Positions 36,453 to 47,893 of a stretch of DNA of 64,000 bases are shown here, piece after piece. The notes under the pieces are model-generated. The model was not told the DNA's origin. It was given only the letters and a program-made list of their open reading frames with translations, and ran no database searches. Source of the stretch: Vanilla planifolia. Taxonomy: Eukaryota; Streptophyta; Magnoliopsida; Asparagales; Orchidaceae. The first letter of the stretch is position 1, and the number at the start of each line of letters is the position of its first letter. The stretch is from contig JAIUJO010000164.1 of NCBI GenBank assembly GCA_023846275.1, positions 310,001 through 374,000 on the forward strand, given 5' to 3'. The translations under genes and the position numbers were made by a program.

Positions 36453-39400
36453 GAAATAACTTATCCTATTTTAGCTTTATTATATAATTTCTTAATATTG
36501 ATGTAATAATTTGTTAATTTTAAGCATATTTTCTTTTGTAATTCATAGTAGTACCTAACGAGGTTCGATCAAGATGAAAGAAATGTCATTGTACTCTTCA
36601 CGAAGAGATGTATTCAATTAATTATTCATTATTATTTTTTTAAAATTTTTTTTAAAAATTTTGGCATTCTTTGTGAGACATTATTATTAGTCATGATTTA
36701 ATGACAAAGGATATTGCATACAATCTATTTAGTATAATGTAGTACAACTTTCTTGAAATATTTATCACATTTTATTCAATCACTTTGATTTCATTTGGTT
36801 ATATTACTTTAAAAATGTAATTCTCCTATCATTTGACCTTTACAATGGTTTGATTTCATTATATTATGTTGCTCCAATTTATCTAACTTTCAGGTTTATT
36901 ATATGTAAGCTTAATCTTTAAATATGATTTTATTGTTATTTTGGTGTATCTAATTTTACAATTCATAGATATTCTAATTAGATCTAGTAAACATATAAAA
37001 ATGTCATTGGACACTTCAAAATGAGCTCTACCTAATTAATTTTTTCACATCTTAAAATATTTTACTTTTTGTGCTTAAAGCACATGTTACAAAGTACTTT
37101 AATTTGTACAAGCTTTATAAATTGAGGTTTTTACATTCTACCATCATACTCTTGAAAATCTACTTTCCTATGAAATTTATCTAATATCTTCAAATATTTA
37201 AATTTTATTTGTTAATGTCACTCTTACTAAAAATTTGCCTTCATGTGACCTTTGTATCATTTAAACTTTTTTGCATTACTATGCTTGTATTTATCTCATT
37301 TCACTTTTAATTTATATTTAGTTAATAGAAAAAGCATAATGTATTATTATTTAATGTTATTTACTTTATTATTTTGTGGTAACTGCAAATAATGTTGCAT
37401 TGCAATGAAACAAATATTAATTCACTCATTCTTGATGTGCTTTATCTAATTTAACATTATGTTTCATATCTTTAAGTATTTTATTTTTCATGGTTTCTTG
37501 ATCCCATTGTTATCATGAAATTTAGCCTTCTAACACAATTTATCTCATTTCCTCAAATGTTTGACTTTGATTTGGCTTTATTACAATGTAAACCTAAAAC
37601 ATCTCATGTGACCTTTAAATGTCTTTGCTTTGGTTACAGTACATTACTTAATTTATCTCATTTAATCATTAATTTATAATCACATAATAGTAAAATAATA
37701 AATTTTTAATTTTTTTATTCATATTTGTTTTAATAATATTATATTATTCCAATTTTTCTTGTTACAACTTCAACATATATTTTTTATATAAAAATAATAA
37801 TTCACTTTTATTTATGCTTATTTATCTCACTAATTTGTAGTAATTGCAAATAGGATTTTCTCAAGATGCTAAAAAGTTGTTGGACTCATCTCAAAGAGCT
37901 CTATAGAAAAAATGTGTTTTTTTTTAACAAATTTACTTTCAAGGGTTTTGGCATTTGTTATAAGGCATTCAGATTCATACCTGATTTGCTAATAAAAAAA
38001 TACTATACTCAATCTCCTAAGTACCCGTGAATATAGTTTTACCATAAAAATTATGTCATTTGTTTAGACTTTTGTCAATTCTATTTAGTTACAGTTCTAA
38101 CAAACTCTAAATAACCTCTCATATAACCATTGCATGTCCTTGATTTGGTCCTATAACTCTAAATCTTCTCTTTTCTAACCTTTACATCACTTAGACTTGG
38201 TTATATTATGTTTATTCAATTTATCCCATTTTAGCATTTATATTTATTTACTTAATAGTAAAATAATAGTTTATTTTTATATTAGCATACAATAATAATT
38301 TGTAGTACGTCCAAAAGAGATCTAATTAAGATGAAACAAACATCATTGGATAGATGCTTATGAGCTCTATCAAAGTAAATATTATTTCTTATTTTTTAGT
38401 ATTCCTATTTTTATTTTAGCTTACTTGATATTGTCTTTCAATTAATACATTTTTGATGAAGTATGTTGCACATAATTTTAACAGTATCTTAGAGTGTAAC
38501 ATTCCCATGTAATTTGTCTTATTTCTTCCATTTTTTGTATTGATTTATATTTAATATTATGTAATCATAAATCTCCTTTTATGAGACGTTAATATCTTTT
38601 TGATTTTGTTATTTTACATTGCAACAAGGGATCTCATTTTTTATTTTAAAATATTTTTGTTAAATACTAAAATATTAATTTATTATAGTTTATGTTCATT
38701 TAATTTATTAATTTATAGTTTATCCAAGCCATGTCTACTAAAAATGAAGCAAACATTATTACAAGTTACTCAATGAACTATATCTAAACAAGTTTCCATT
38801 TTACATTAATTTTAAATGTTTTATGTTTTTGAGTTTTGACATGATGTACAATTCTTTTTAATTTCTGCTAAATTTGATGATCGAGAATATTACACAAGAT
38901 TCCTTACTATTTATAAATGTAATTTTCGTAAACAAATTATCTCATTTCTTTAAAATTTTTGTAGTTTGATTTTGTTAAATTACTTAGTACCTCTAAAACT
39001 CTTATAAAGTGACTTTTATATTACTTTGCTTTAGTTTTATGTAAATATTTTAATTTGTCTCATTTTAGCTCTAATATATATTTAGATAATATTAAAATAT
39101 TATTTTATTCATATTTATGCTCATTCCTTTCCATAATTCATAGTAATTCCAAAAGACATGCAATCAAGATGAAGCAAACATTATTTGACTCATCTAGATG
39201 AGATATATTTAAATTATTAATTTATAAATTTCAAAATATTTTATTTTCGTTTATTTATGCATGCTTTATTAGACTTCTTGATTCTTAACAAATTTGAACA
39301 TCAAGATAGTTATGTTTGATTTGTTTATCCTATTATTTAACTCTAAATCTTCTCTCTTATGACTTTTACATTAGGTTGACTTGCCAATAGTATGGTATTT

Positions 39401-42400
39401 CAATTTATCTCATTTTAAGTTTACATATATTAACTTAATATTAAATTAGTAACTTTTTATTATGTATGCTTATTACTTCTATAATTCAAAAAATTTCTTT
39501 ACAAGGACAAATGACAATGAGACAAATATCGTTGGGCTCATCTCAACAAGCTCCTTTTGTTTAAATATTCCTTTTTATATTTCTAAATGTTATAATTTTT
39601 TTTAATATTTTACATGACATTTCAATTTGTAACTTACTTGGCAATTAGAGTATAATGGAACATATTTTTCCAATAAAAATATTAACAAATCTCTTAAAAA
39701 ATTTTTCTTTAATTTTTCATATTACTATGTAACTCAATTTAATTCGCTAGTGACTTTTAGATCACTTTTAGTTTGCTAATACATTTCTTCAGCATATTTA
39801 GCATAAGCTTTTATATATTTACTTAATATTAAAAAATAATTTATTTTTATTCGTGTTTTTTGTGATTCATAGTAATTCCAAACAATATCTAATCAAGTTA
39901 AAACAATCAACATTACACTCATCTCAATGAGCTATATCTAATATTATGTAGACTTTTATATTTTTAAATATTATATTTTTGTTGATTTTTGGTATGGTTC
40001 ATGAGATATTTATATTTGCACTTATTTTGATTTATAAGTACTATGATATTTGATCTCTTTAGTATCATAGAAATCAACATTTTCATATACTTTATTATAT
40101 TTATTAAAATATTTTATCTAATTGGCTTTTTTAACTTTACATCTACAAATCCCTTCTTCTGTACCTTTACATCAATTAGAATTTTTAATGTTATAGGGCA
40201 TCAATTTATCTCATTTTATCTTCAATATATATATATATATATTTTACAAAAAATAATAATTTATTTTTATATATCTTATTTACTTTTATATTTAATAATA
40301 ACTCCAAAGGTGGCCTAATGGAGATAAAACAAATGTCATGGGACTCATCTCAGCAAGCTCTATCCAATTAAAAAACCATTTTTATATGTTTAAATATTTT
40401 AGATTCAATATTTCATGGCATATTTCATGAGCTATTTTTATTGATGTGTTATTTAATTATTGTGAATGTTATACTAGATCTCATAACCTCTTCAAATGCA
40501 ACTTTCCTATAACATTTATCTCAATTTTAAAGTTTTTCCCTTTGATTTTCTTATATTACTATGTAGTTGTCAATCTCCTCTCATTTCAACTTTACATCAC
40601 TTTCATTTGATATTATTAAAATGCTTCAATTTATCACATTTCACCTTCAAAATAAATTTACATAATATTAAAGTACCAATTTACTAAATACCTCTTTTCT
40701 TAAACATTTTCACTTTGGTTTGCATTGAATGCTTTGTAATGCTAAATCTCCAACTAATATGACCTTTACAACTCTTCAGTTTTGTTATATTATGTTACTT
40801 AAAACAATTTGATTTTCACTTTAACTTACATTTTCTTAACAATAAAATAGTAATTTATTATTGTTTATTTTCATTTTATTTTTTAGTTCATAAATGGTTT
40901 GAAAAGATAAAACAATATTGTTGTACTCATATTAATGAGCTCTATCAAATTATTTACTTATATATTTTTTAATATTTTATTATTCATTACTTTTGCACAT
41001 TTTTTGAGTGATTTTGATTAATAGATGATTTAATGATTTAGGATGTTCAATCTCCTTACATATTGGAATAAATATTTCTTATGATATTTAACAATGTTTT
41101 TCAAATTTTTTTCTTTTATTTTGTTATATTACAAAATAACTCAAAATTTCCTCTTATGTGATCATCATATTACATTCATTTATTGTCTTACCTTACTTCA
41201 ATTTGTCTCATTTTAGCTTTAAATATTTTTACATAATATTAAAATTATAATTTCCCACTTTTATTCTTATTTAAATCGATCATTTGAACAATTTTTAAAT
41301 TATCTATTAGTATTGGAAAAAATATTATTATGCTATACTAAACTAGCTATTAAATATCAAATATAAATTTTTATTTTTCTTTGATTTTTTTTATATTTTG
41401 AGATATTTTTGTTTGTGCCTAATTTGATGATCGAGGATGCTGCCCTCGATCAGCATAGTATTAGGGAATCTAACAACCTAGTATTATTTATTTAAAATTT
41501 TTAAATGTTTTACTCTAATTTTTTTATATTACTTTGTAACTCTAAATCTATTTTTATGAATTGATTACATTGTTTTAAGTTTTGTACAATTTTTTGTGTT
41601 AATTTATCTAATTTTTAAAATTATTTTTTCTTAATATTAAAAAAAAATTATTGTCAATCTTTATTTATTTTGGTAATTCTCTATAATACCATACTATGTC
41701 TGATTGATAACTAAAAAATCCCATCACACACTTCCAAGATTCTCTATCCAAAAAAATATTTATTTTGTTTATTTTTAAATATTTTAGCTTTTTAAGATTT
41801 TAGCATGCTTTATTTGACATTTTCAATTATACTTGATTTATCTATCAAGGATTTTAAATTAGATCTCTTTAGTATTTTGGAATACAATTACTCTATAATT
41901 TGGTTTTTGACTTTTCAAAATTTTTTTACTTCGATTTAGTTATAATATTATATAACTCAATATTTCCTCATGTGACATTTTCTTTACTTTGATTTTGTTA
42001 TGGTATAACGCTTCAATTTATCTTATTTTAGCCTTAAAATATATTTAGTTAACATAAAAAGAATAATTTATTACTATTTATGCTCATTTAGGTTTCACAA
42101 TAACTCCAAATATTGTTTGATGGAGGCATAAAAATATTGGTAAACAAATCTGAATGTGCTTTATGCAATTAAATTTTTATTTTTATATCATTACATATTT
42201 TATTTCTTTAATGTTTTGTCATATTCATACCTGATTTGAATGTCAAGAATGTTAAACTAATTTTTCATAGTATCATTGAATGCAACAGTTCCTTACAATT
42301 TGTCCCATTTCCTAAATGTTTTGCTTTGATTTTTGAATATTATTATATAAATCCAAATCTTCTCCAATATGACAATTATATCTCTTTGATTTTCTTATTT

Positions 42401-42407
42401 TTCAATG
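36453..42407 (-). repeat. Satellite array between the two flipped pieces
   Basis: About 14-15 monomers in the inverted direction, with the usual boxes, for example 'agctctatccaatta' near 40,370 and 'gatgatcgaggatgctgc' near 41,427. A short AT dinucleotide run sits at 40,225-40,242. The unit at 40,310-40,690 shares unusual variants with the unit at 47,895-48,245. The array ends at a near-palindromic change of direction at 42,408. No gene is seen. Confidence 0.88.
40225..40242. repeat. Short (AT)9 run
   Basis: Eighteen bases of pure AT alternation at the point where the monomer normally reads 'aatatatatttact', so it is a small expansion of a sequence the satellite already carries. Confidence 0.85.
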
Positions 42408-43263
42408 CTTAAGATAAATTAGAGCAATGTAATATAACCAATTGAAGGTGATGTAAAAGTCACATGAGAAGAGAATTAGAGTTTTGTAGTTATATAATCA
42501 AATATAATTGAAATATTTGATTAAACAAAATAAAGATTAAAGGAAAGAAACATTCCAGCTTGCCAAGGAGATCGAGTCCAATATCCTTGATCATTTAATG
42601 TCATAAATTTTTTAAGACAAAAAAATATAATTTTTAAAAATAATGAAAATAAGTTTTAAGTTGATAGAGCTTGTCAAGATGAGTGCAATGACTTTTGCTT
42701 GTTTCCATTTCACCATATTTCAAATCACTACAAATTATCAAAATAAATTAGCATAATTAATATTAACTTTTAATTTAGTGTTAAGTAATTGTATTTTAAA
42801 CAACAAAATAGATAAATTTAAGCAATCTAATGTAGAAAATCAATACAATGTAATATAACATGATGAGATTTAGAGATACATAGTAAATATAACCAATTTG
42901 AAGCAAAACTTTTTGGAAAAAAGCAATAAATTATACAAGAAAGTGCGAATCAAAGATATTATGGACATTGAGTGTAATATCTTTGAATTTAAAATTTGTT
43001 ATATCTCAAAATATCTTAAAAAAATATGAAAACATAAGAAAAATATATTTAATTAGAAAGAGATCATGAGGATCTGTCTAGTGACATGTTGCATCTCAAT
43101 CAGACCTGATTTGAAACTAATGAGAATTATCGAACTAAATATGCATATAAATAATAATAAATTATTACTTTAATATTAAGTACATATATATTAAAGCTAA
43201 AATAATATAAACTATAGTAATTTAATTCAACAAGATCAAAAAAATGTAAAGGTTGTAGAGATA
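42408..43263 (+). repeat. Flipped satellite piece (~850 bp) next to block II
   Basis: About two monomers read in the left-arm direction, beginning with 'gataaattagagcaatgt' and including 'aatataaccaattgaaggtg', 'aggagatcgagtcc', 'ttgatagagcttgtcaagat', 'ataataataaattattactt' and 'attaaagctaaaataatat'. The left edge meets the inverted array head-on at almost the same monomer position, giving a diverged palindrome with a centre of roughly a dozen bases. The right edge abuts the truncated end of the block II copia fossil at about 43,264. The sudden change from satellite to coding-like sequence marks that boundary. Confidence 0.87.
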
Positions 43264-43265
43264 AA

Positions 43266-43790
43266 GGGATTGATTTATCCATTAGAATCTCTATAGGTTT
43301 CATATTTTTACACCAACACTTCTAAAATAATTATTTTAAATTCTTATTTTATAAATAAAAATCCTACCTTTTAGTTTCCTAATTTGTAATTCTATAAACA
43401 AATTCATCTCTCCCATCATATTCAACTCAAACTCTTTTGTCATTAAGTCATCAAATTCTTTACACATTTTCATTTGCACTACAAAAAAACAATCATATCA
43501 AATTAAACTTATATAAGAAATAAACGACCATTTAAAACCTTAGGAATAGTGTTGTATTACGTTTTCTTTTTCTAAATCCACTATTAACTACATAATTGCT
43601 CAAACCTTTATACTACAAATGAATTTTCATAAGGTCATAAAGTGCCTTCCAAAGCTAATATACATTATCACTATGTTTATCGATGTGAAAATGAGGGATT
43701 TTCTACATGCACATCTTCCTCTATCATCCTATCTAAAAATAAAATTTTTGCATCAATTTGAAATAATAAAAAAATTTTATGTTATGAAAA
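43266..43790 (-). pseudogene. Block II reverse transcriptase remnant (RVT_2 type)
   Basis: Two parts of copia reverse transcriptase are readable on the - strand. Around 43,696-43,727 is EEDVHVENP, like the family's EEVYVEQPPGF. Around 43,408-43,444 is MTKEFELNMMGE, almost the family's MTKEFEMSMMGE, followed by LQI, as in FFLGLQI. At the left edge is a stretch like KPI.TPM, which normally comes just before RNase H. The enzyme copied element RNA to DNA in virus-like particles. Broken fossil. Confidence 0.85.
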
Positions 43791-44284
43791 TATTGAGAGA
43801 AGTCTAATGGAGTTTAATCTTCTTGCTAATGCAAATGACTCCTAAAAATATATGCCTTCAACCTAGTTATAATTATTGGGAAAAATATTTTCTTTATTTT
43901 TCTTAATTACTCTATATTTTAGTCTTGTTTATTTTTGAGTATCCTTTAATTTCTAATCACTTATTAATCACTAAGCCTAGAAACTACTTCCTACAATTAG
44001 ATTTTCTGAAATGGATCCAACACTTCATTCATTACTTGAAGCCAATAGTTATCCTCAAGGGAACAAATATTTGTTCTATAAAAGTTACAAATGCACTATA
44101 ATCAATTTCACTCATAGAGGCTCTAGTCCTAACTCCTTAACTAACATATCACATCATTAATTCCTTTGGATGTTAATCTTGATAGTTCCAAGTATTTTAT
44201 TTCCTCAATTTTCCTTCATTCTCATTCAAGTGTAAGCTCCTTAAGTATTTTATGTCTTCATCTAAAATTTATTATTTGTCTTCG
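43791..44284 (-). mobile_element. Block II, coding-like but unassigned stretch
   Basis: Lies between the readable RT and the integrase-RT linker, so by position it should be the first part of reverse transcriptase and the linker. I can pick out only loose resemblance and assign no domain. No satellite boxes are present. Confidence 0.4.
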
Positions 44285-44400
44285 AAATGGATTTATCAAA
44301 TAATACATGCATTATTTTCTCTACATTTTGAGTATTCATGCTAAACTCTATAAGTGTCACCATGTCCTCTACCAACTATTAAAACTTGATCATCTTTTAA
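44285..44400 (-). pseudogene. Block II integrase-RT linker remnant
   Basis: The - strand reads VEKIMHVLFDKS, matching the plant copia form VEES.HV.FDES that lies between the integrase C-terminal part and reverse transcriptase. A 'TYRV' stretch just upstream corresponds to the family's A-Y-R-V-F/Y-N. The integrase core itself is not recognised in the block. Broken fossil. Confidence 0.6.
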
Positions 44401-44519
44401 TATATAGTAACATTAAGTGCTAAAATTAACATAATAACTAGCAACACATAATTGAGTAATACTAATTAAATTAAATTATAATCTAAGTGTAAAATTAGAC
44501 AAATTTATATCACTAATTC

Positions 44520-44700
44520 AAATTATCTTCACCTTAGAGTTATCTCTTATAGTCACTCATCGATTTGGATGATGTTCTATCAATATAAACATTCATCTAT
44601 CTCCAGTCATATTGTTTGAGCATCTGCTTTCGAACACCCCAGAGCTAAATCTTGATTTTTTTCTCAATGAAGTCCCACTTAAATTGTAAAATTTTAACTT
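44520..44700 (-). pseudogene. Block II aspartic protease remnant
   Basis: At about 44,600-44,635 the - strand shows a motif close to DSGCSRHMTGD, the active-site text of plant copia protease (seen here as SRCSNNMTGD). At about 44,525-44,560 it shows DNSKVKII, the counterpart of the family's GDNSKGKIIG some 20 residues on. The protease cut the Gag-Pol polyprotein. Broken fossil. Confidence 0.75.
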
Positions 44701-45029
44701 TTTAAAGATTAAATGTAACTTTTTTTTGCCGAGTTTGTTTCCTCACTTGTGCACCTAATTCTTAAGTATTTTATTTCTAGCCTACAAATGTCTACAATAC
44801 TTTATATGTCTACGCAATGATTGTAGAAACATCTTATGTTAAGTTTTCTATTCCTTATCTTTTCAAACCCAATTAATCTTGGGTTGAACACTAATACTCA
44901 TTATGAGAGCATTCATAATATCATTCCTAGTCACCCATTTCAAATAAGATTTAAACTAAAATTATTTTTCCTAATTTTATAATCCATTATAGTATGTCTT
45001 ATTTCTACATCACTAAATGCTTGTAATAA
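44701..45029 (-). mobile_element. Block II between gag and protease, unassigned
   Basis: By position this should hold the Gag zinc knuckle and the start of protease. I see Lys-rich coding-like text but no convincing CCHC. No other feature is visible. Confidence 0.4.
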
Positions 45030-46440
45030 TTCAAATATTATGTAAACATTTAAAAATGATGTATTTATTCTTAGAAGAGTATAAAATAAGCGAAGCATTA
45101 GAAACTTTTGCATGTTCTACACAATATATTTCCATTTTTTGGCTAGTAATTTCGTTTTTCAATGATGTATGCTCGCTATTTATGAAAATTTTTTCATCAA
45201 AGATTTGAAATATTTCTATATTCCTTTTCTCATCTTCTTTGATAAAAAAAATCTTGAAGATCAATTTTTTTAATGCAATAATTGTTTTAAATTTTTTTAT
45301 GTGTATAATTTAAAGAAGTTAAAGAACTAATAACTCCTATATAATTATTTCCAAGAACTTCTTTAGGCCAAGAGAATACCTTATTCTCTTCTTTTGCACA
45401 AGATATATGCTTGAATTATCATTTTCCAAGAAGCATATGATCACTTTTTGTTCACTATTTGAAGTTGTTGAGCATGTATTTTTCGAAGCACTCCAAGTAG
45501 CATGTAATGCTTTCTTCTTCTTCATTCTCTTCTTTTTCTCTTCCTGTCATTCGATGCCTTTGAATTGTAGAAAATTCAATCTAATATGGTTAGTTAAACA
45601 ACAATCATAGTGCCTTGGAGCCTTAAACATCTCCTTTCTTTTCTTCTTTTGACAATTCCTATTTATAAAACATTTTCCCAAATTTTGAGCTAATCCTTTA
45701 ACAAAAAATTTACCTCTCATACCAAATCTATAGAAGAAATGAATGCCACATCTAAATCATCTTTAGTTTCTTTGAATGACATTCCTTCCTCTTTCCTTGC
45801 TTCATGCTTTGGCTTGTTTGTGGAAGCCTCCATTTCAATTCTTTTATTCATCTCCAATTTATCCATTAATAATTCTGTGACGAACTTATCCAATTTGAGC
45901 TTATTTATACAATTGCTGCCTTTATTATCATGTTAAGAGGGTCATGGTACTTAGGTAAAATCCTCAACACTTTTCTTATAAGTTAAAAGTTACAAAAAAC
46001 TTACCAATCTTTGTTAATCCATCAATAATATTAGTAAATTGAATAAATATCTTCTTTTTTGTTTCCCTTTAATCCATTTTAAATAACTCATAATCATGTG
46101 CAACAAAATGTTTTTATTTCTTTGGCTTGCAAATGCCTTTTTTAGTTATTTCAATTTTTTCCAAATTTCATATGTGGTTTGCTAATTGATAACTTCATTA
46201 AATTCACTTAGAGATATGCAACAATAAAGGTTGTTTCATCTTCTAGCATTTTGTTGTGTCATCCTCCTTTTATCGCTAATAAGTTCACTTAAAGCCTTTA
46301 TTTAATTTATGCATGAATGTCTAAGTAAATCACATGGTTTTGTTAGTACTTTCCAAAGTTTTAATATGATTAATAAAATAAAAAATTTTAGACCTATTTT
46401 TTCAATATAAATAAAAGTCACAATTAAATAATGGTAAATG
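45030..46440 (-). pseudogene. Block II gag remnant
   Basis: Readable parts on the - strand, from the N-terminal side: text like LPLFN (46,400-46,440), the family's PPLFNG...YWK; HDYELFKMD (about 46,071-46,105) and FTNIIDGL (about 46,015-46,045), the family's YELFKM and FTNIINGL of the copia gag (UBN2) domain; KKKKALHATWSAS within an open stretch at 45,337-45,525, the family's KALKATWSDS; then a stretch at 45,031-45,264 with coiled-coil-like text (HTSLKNEITSQKMEI). Gag formed the particle shell. Broken fossil with many breaks. Confidence 0.8.
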
Positions 46441-46468
46441 AATTAAGGAGGATGCTTCATTAGGTGTT

Positions 46469-46482
46469 GCTCCAACACCAAT
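46469..46482 (-). mobile_element. Primer-binding-like site of block II
   Basis: On the - strand this reads TTGGTGTTGGAGC. Its last twelve bases match 9 of 12 of TGGTATCAGAGC, the site complementary to initiator Met tRNA used by plant copia elements. It lies some 30-40 bp before the first readable gag text, the right side for the site. It overlaps a perfect hairpin, GGTGTTG (46,463-46,469), CTC, CAACACC (46,473-46,479). Confidence 0.5.
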
Positions 46483-46827
46483 CTTGGATGAAAATGCTTT
46501 AAAAACTTAATTTATCATGCAATGTGACAAACACATAATTAGTAAAGCATGCAAAAGAGATAAGAAATAAATTAAAAGAAGTGTGTAACCAAAATGATAA
46601 TTAACTAAATTTAGCAAGATAATTAAAATGCACATGGCAAATCAAACAAGTTAGTTGACTCAATCTTTTATAAGAATCCCTATTTAATAATAACTGAAGT
46701 AAACAATTAGCATGTGAATTCTACAAAAGGGTGTGAATTCAATGATTCAAAGTAAAGTTTCTTGTTATCATACATATAGCTTGGAAGTAATTTTATATTT
46801 ATAGAAAATCATGATTTATATACATAG

Positions 46828-46858
<31 letters not shown>

Positions 46859-47893
46859 ATATGGCAATAAAAATGAAGATAAAAATTAAAATGTGACATC
46901 AAAAGTTGAAGGTGGTTTTGTTCAAATAAGAACCTATTTGTTTTCCCAACTTAAATCAAGAAATGCACCACAAATAAAATGTTATAACTGGAGCTTTCTT
47001 CTTATAATTCACCTCTATTCTACATGATTTTAGTGGTTGAACTATAACATAGGACTTTGTGAGCTCAAACCCAACACAATTTTTTATTAGATCAAACTGA
47101 ATCTTTGGTTTTGTAAATGCTTGATTGTCTAACTAAAAAGAAAAGGAAAACTATAGCAAGAAAAAATTCGTATAAATTTGTACATTTTTATGCTAATTGC
47201 ATAATTGAATAAGGCACAATGAGCTAAAAATTAAGAAGATACTTAGGAAATTGAAAGTATAGAAGTATTAGGCTTTGATAGAATAATTTGATAATTTGGT
47301 AATTTGAGAAGAACTAAGCCATAGTTGCTACAAAAAGAATTTATGCTAATGGAATATTTTACAACACTTTGTTAAGATGTTAAGAATTGCTTCATATTCA
47401 TTTGTAATTTGATTTGCACTAGTTAGGTATTTGTAGAAAACTTTTGATTATGGATGCTAGAAAGTCAAGAAAAAGTTATTTGAAAAGCTGTAGGCAAAGA
47501 AGTAAAAATGTTTTGACAAACAAGTTAAAAATATTTTTTCAAAAAAGGATAATGCAATGGCTCAAACAATTACTAGTGGATTAGCTATTAGAAGGGATCA
47601 TTAGACCAAATATGAGTTCTTGTTTTCCTAAAAAATACCAACAACAAGAGATCGTTCATGGACGGTCATATAAAATAGGATTATACCTTTGTGATTAGAT
47701 CATGTTAGATTATTTGTCATTCACATGGCTAATTGATAGTAAAGGTGTGAATTGTCTTAGCCATAGGATTTAGAATAGATTAATTAGAGTTGCATGATTC
47801 ATGGACAAGGAAGTAATAATTCTAGCTATCTCATATATTTGCATGGGACTATTGTTGTTTGATTCGAGGAATAAAGCAAAGGTTATAAGTGGG
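46483..47893 (-). mobile_element. Candidate 5' LTR and edge of block II
   Basis: About 1.4 kb with no coding match and no satellite boxes, upstream of the primer-binding-like site. It includes the segment shared with block I (47,034-47,104) and an (AT)14 run. The outer LTR end cannot be fixed because no second LTR is visible, so part of this stretch nearest 47,893 may be unrelated DNA. SIRE/Maximus LTRs are usually around 1 kb or more, so the length is plausible. Confidence 0.5.
46829..46856. repeat. (AT)14 run in the candidate LTR of block II
   Basis: About 28 bases of uninterrupted AT alternation, the longest in the window, between 'tatacatag' and 'ttaatatgg'. It lies in the stretch upstream of the block II gag region, within the candidate 5' LTR. 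Confidence 0.9.

Larger units (their letters stand above)
43264..47893 (-). mobile_element. Block II: broken Ty1/copia fossil, SIRE/Maximus-like
   Basis: A 4.6-kb block on the - strand. From its 5' end (right) to its 3' end (left) it shows: candidate LTR (46,483-47,893), primer-binding-like site (46,469-46,482), gag (about 45,030-46,440), protease motif (about 44,520-44,700), integrase-RT linker (about 44,285-44,400) and reverse transcriptase (43,266-43,790). The order protease, integrase, RT is that of Ty1/copia. The protease text (CSxxMTGD) and the gag style (KALxATWS) fit the SIRE/Maximus branch, though the branch call is inference. It is broken, with many breaks, and incomplete: RNase H and a 3' LTR are not seen before the satellite resumes. 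Old, from the density of decay. Confidence 0.85.

Noticed and set aside
43619-43807. Plus-strand 62-codon frame
   Set aside because: It is antisense to the reverse transcriptase remnant read on the - strand.
45407-45936. Plus-strand frames at 45,407-45,610 and 45,739-45,936
   Set aside because: They are antisense to the block II gag remnant, whose - strand text matches the gag family.
46469-46482. The site as part of a real tRNA gene
   Set aside because: There is no cloverleaf, A box or B box around it; only a short primer-binding-like match.
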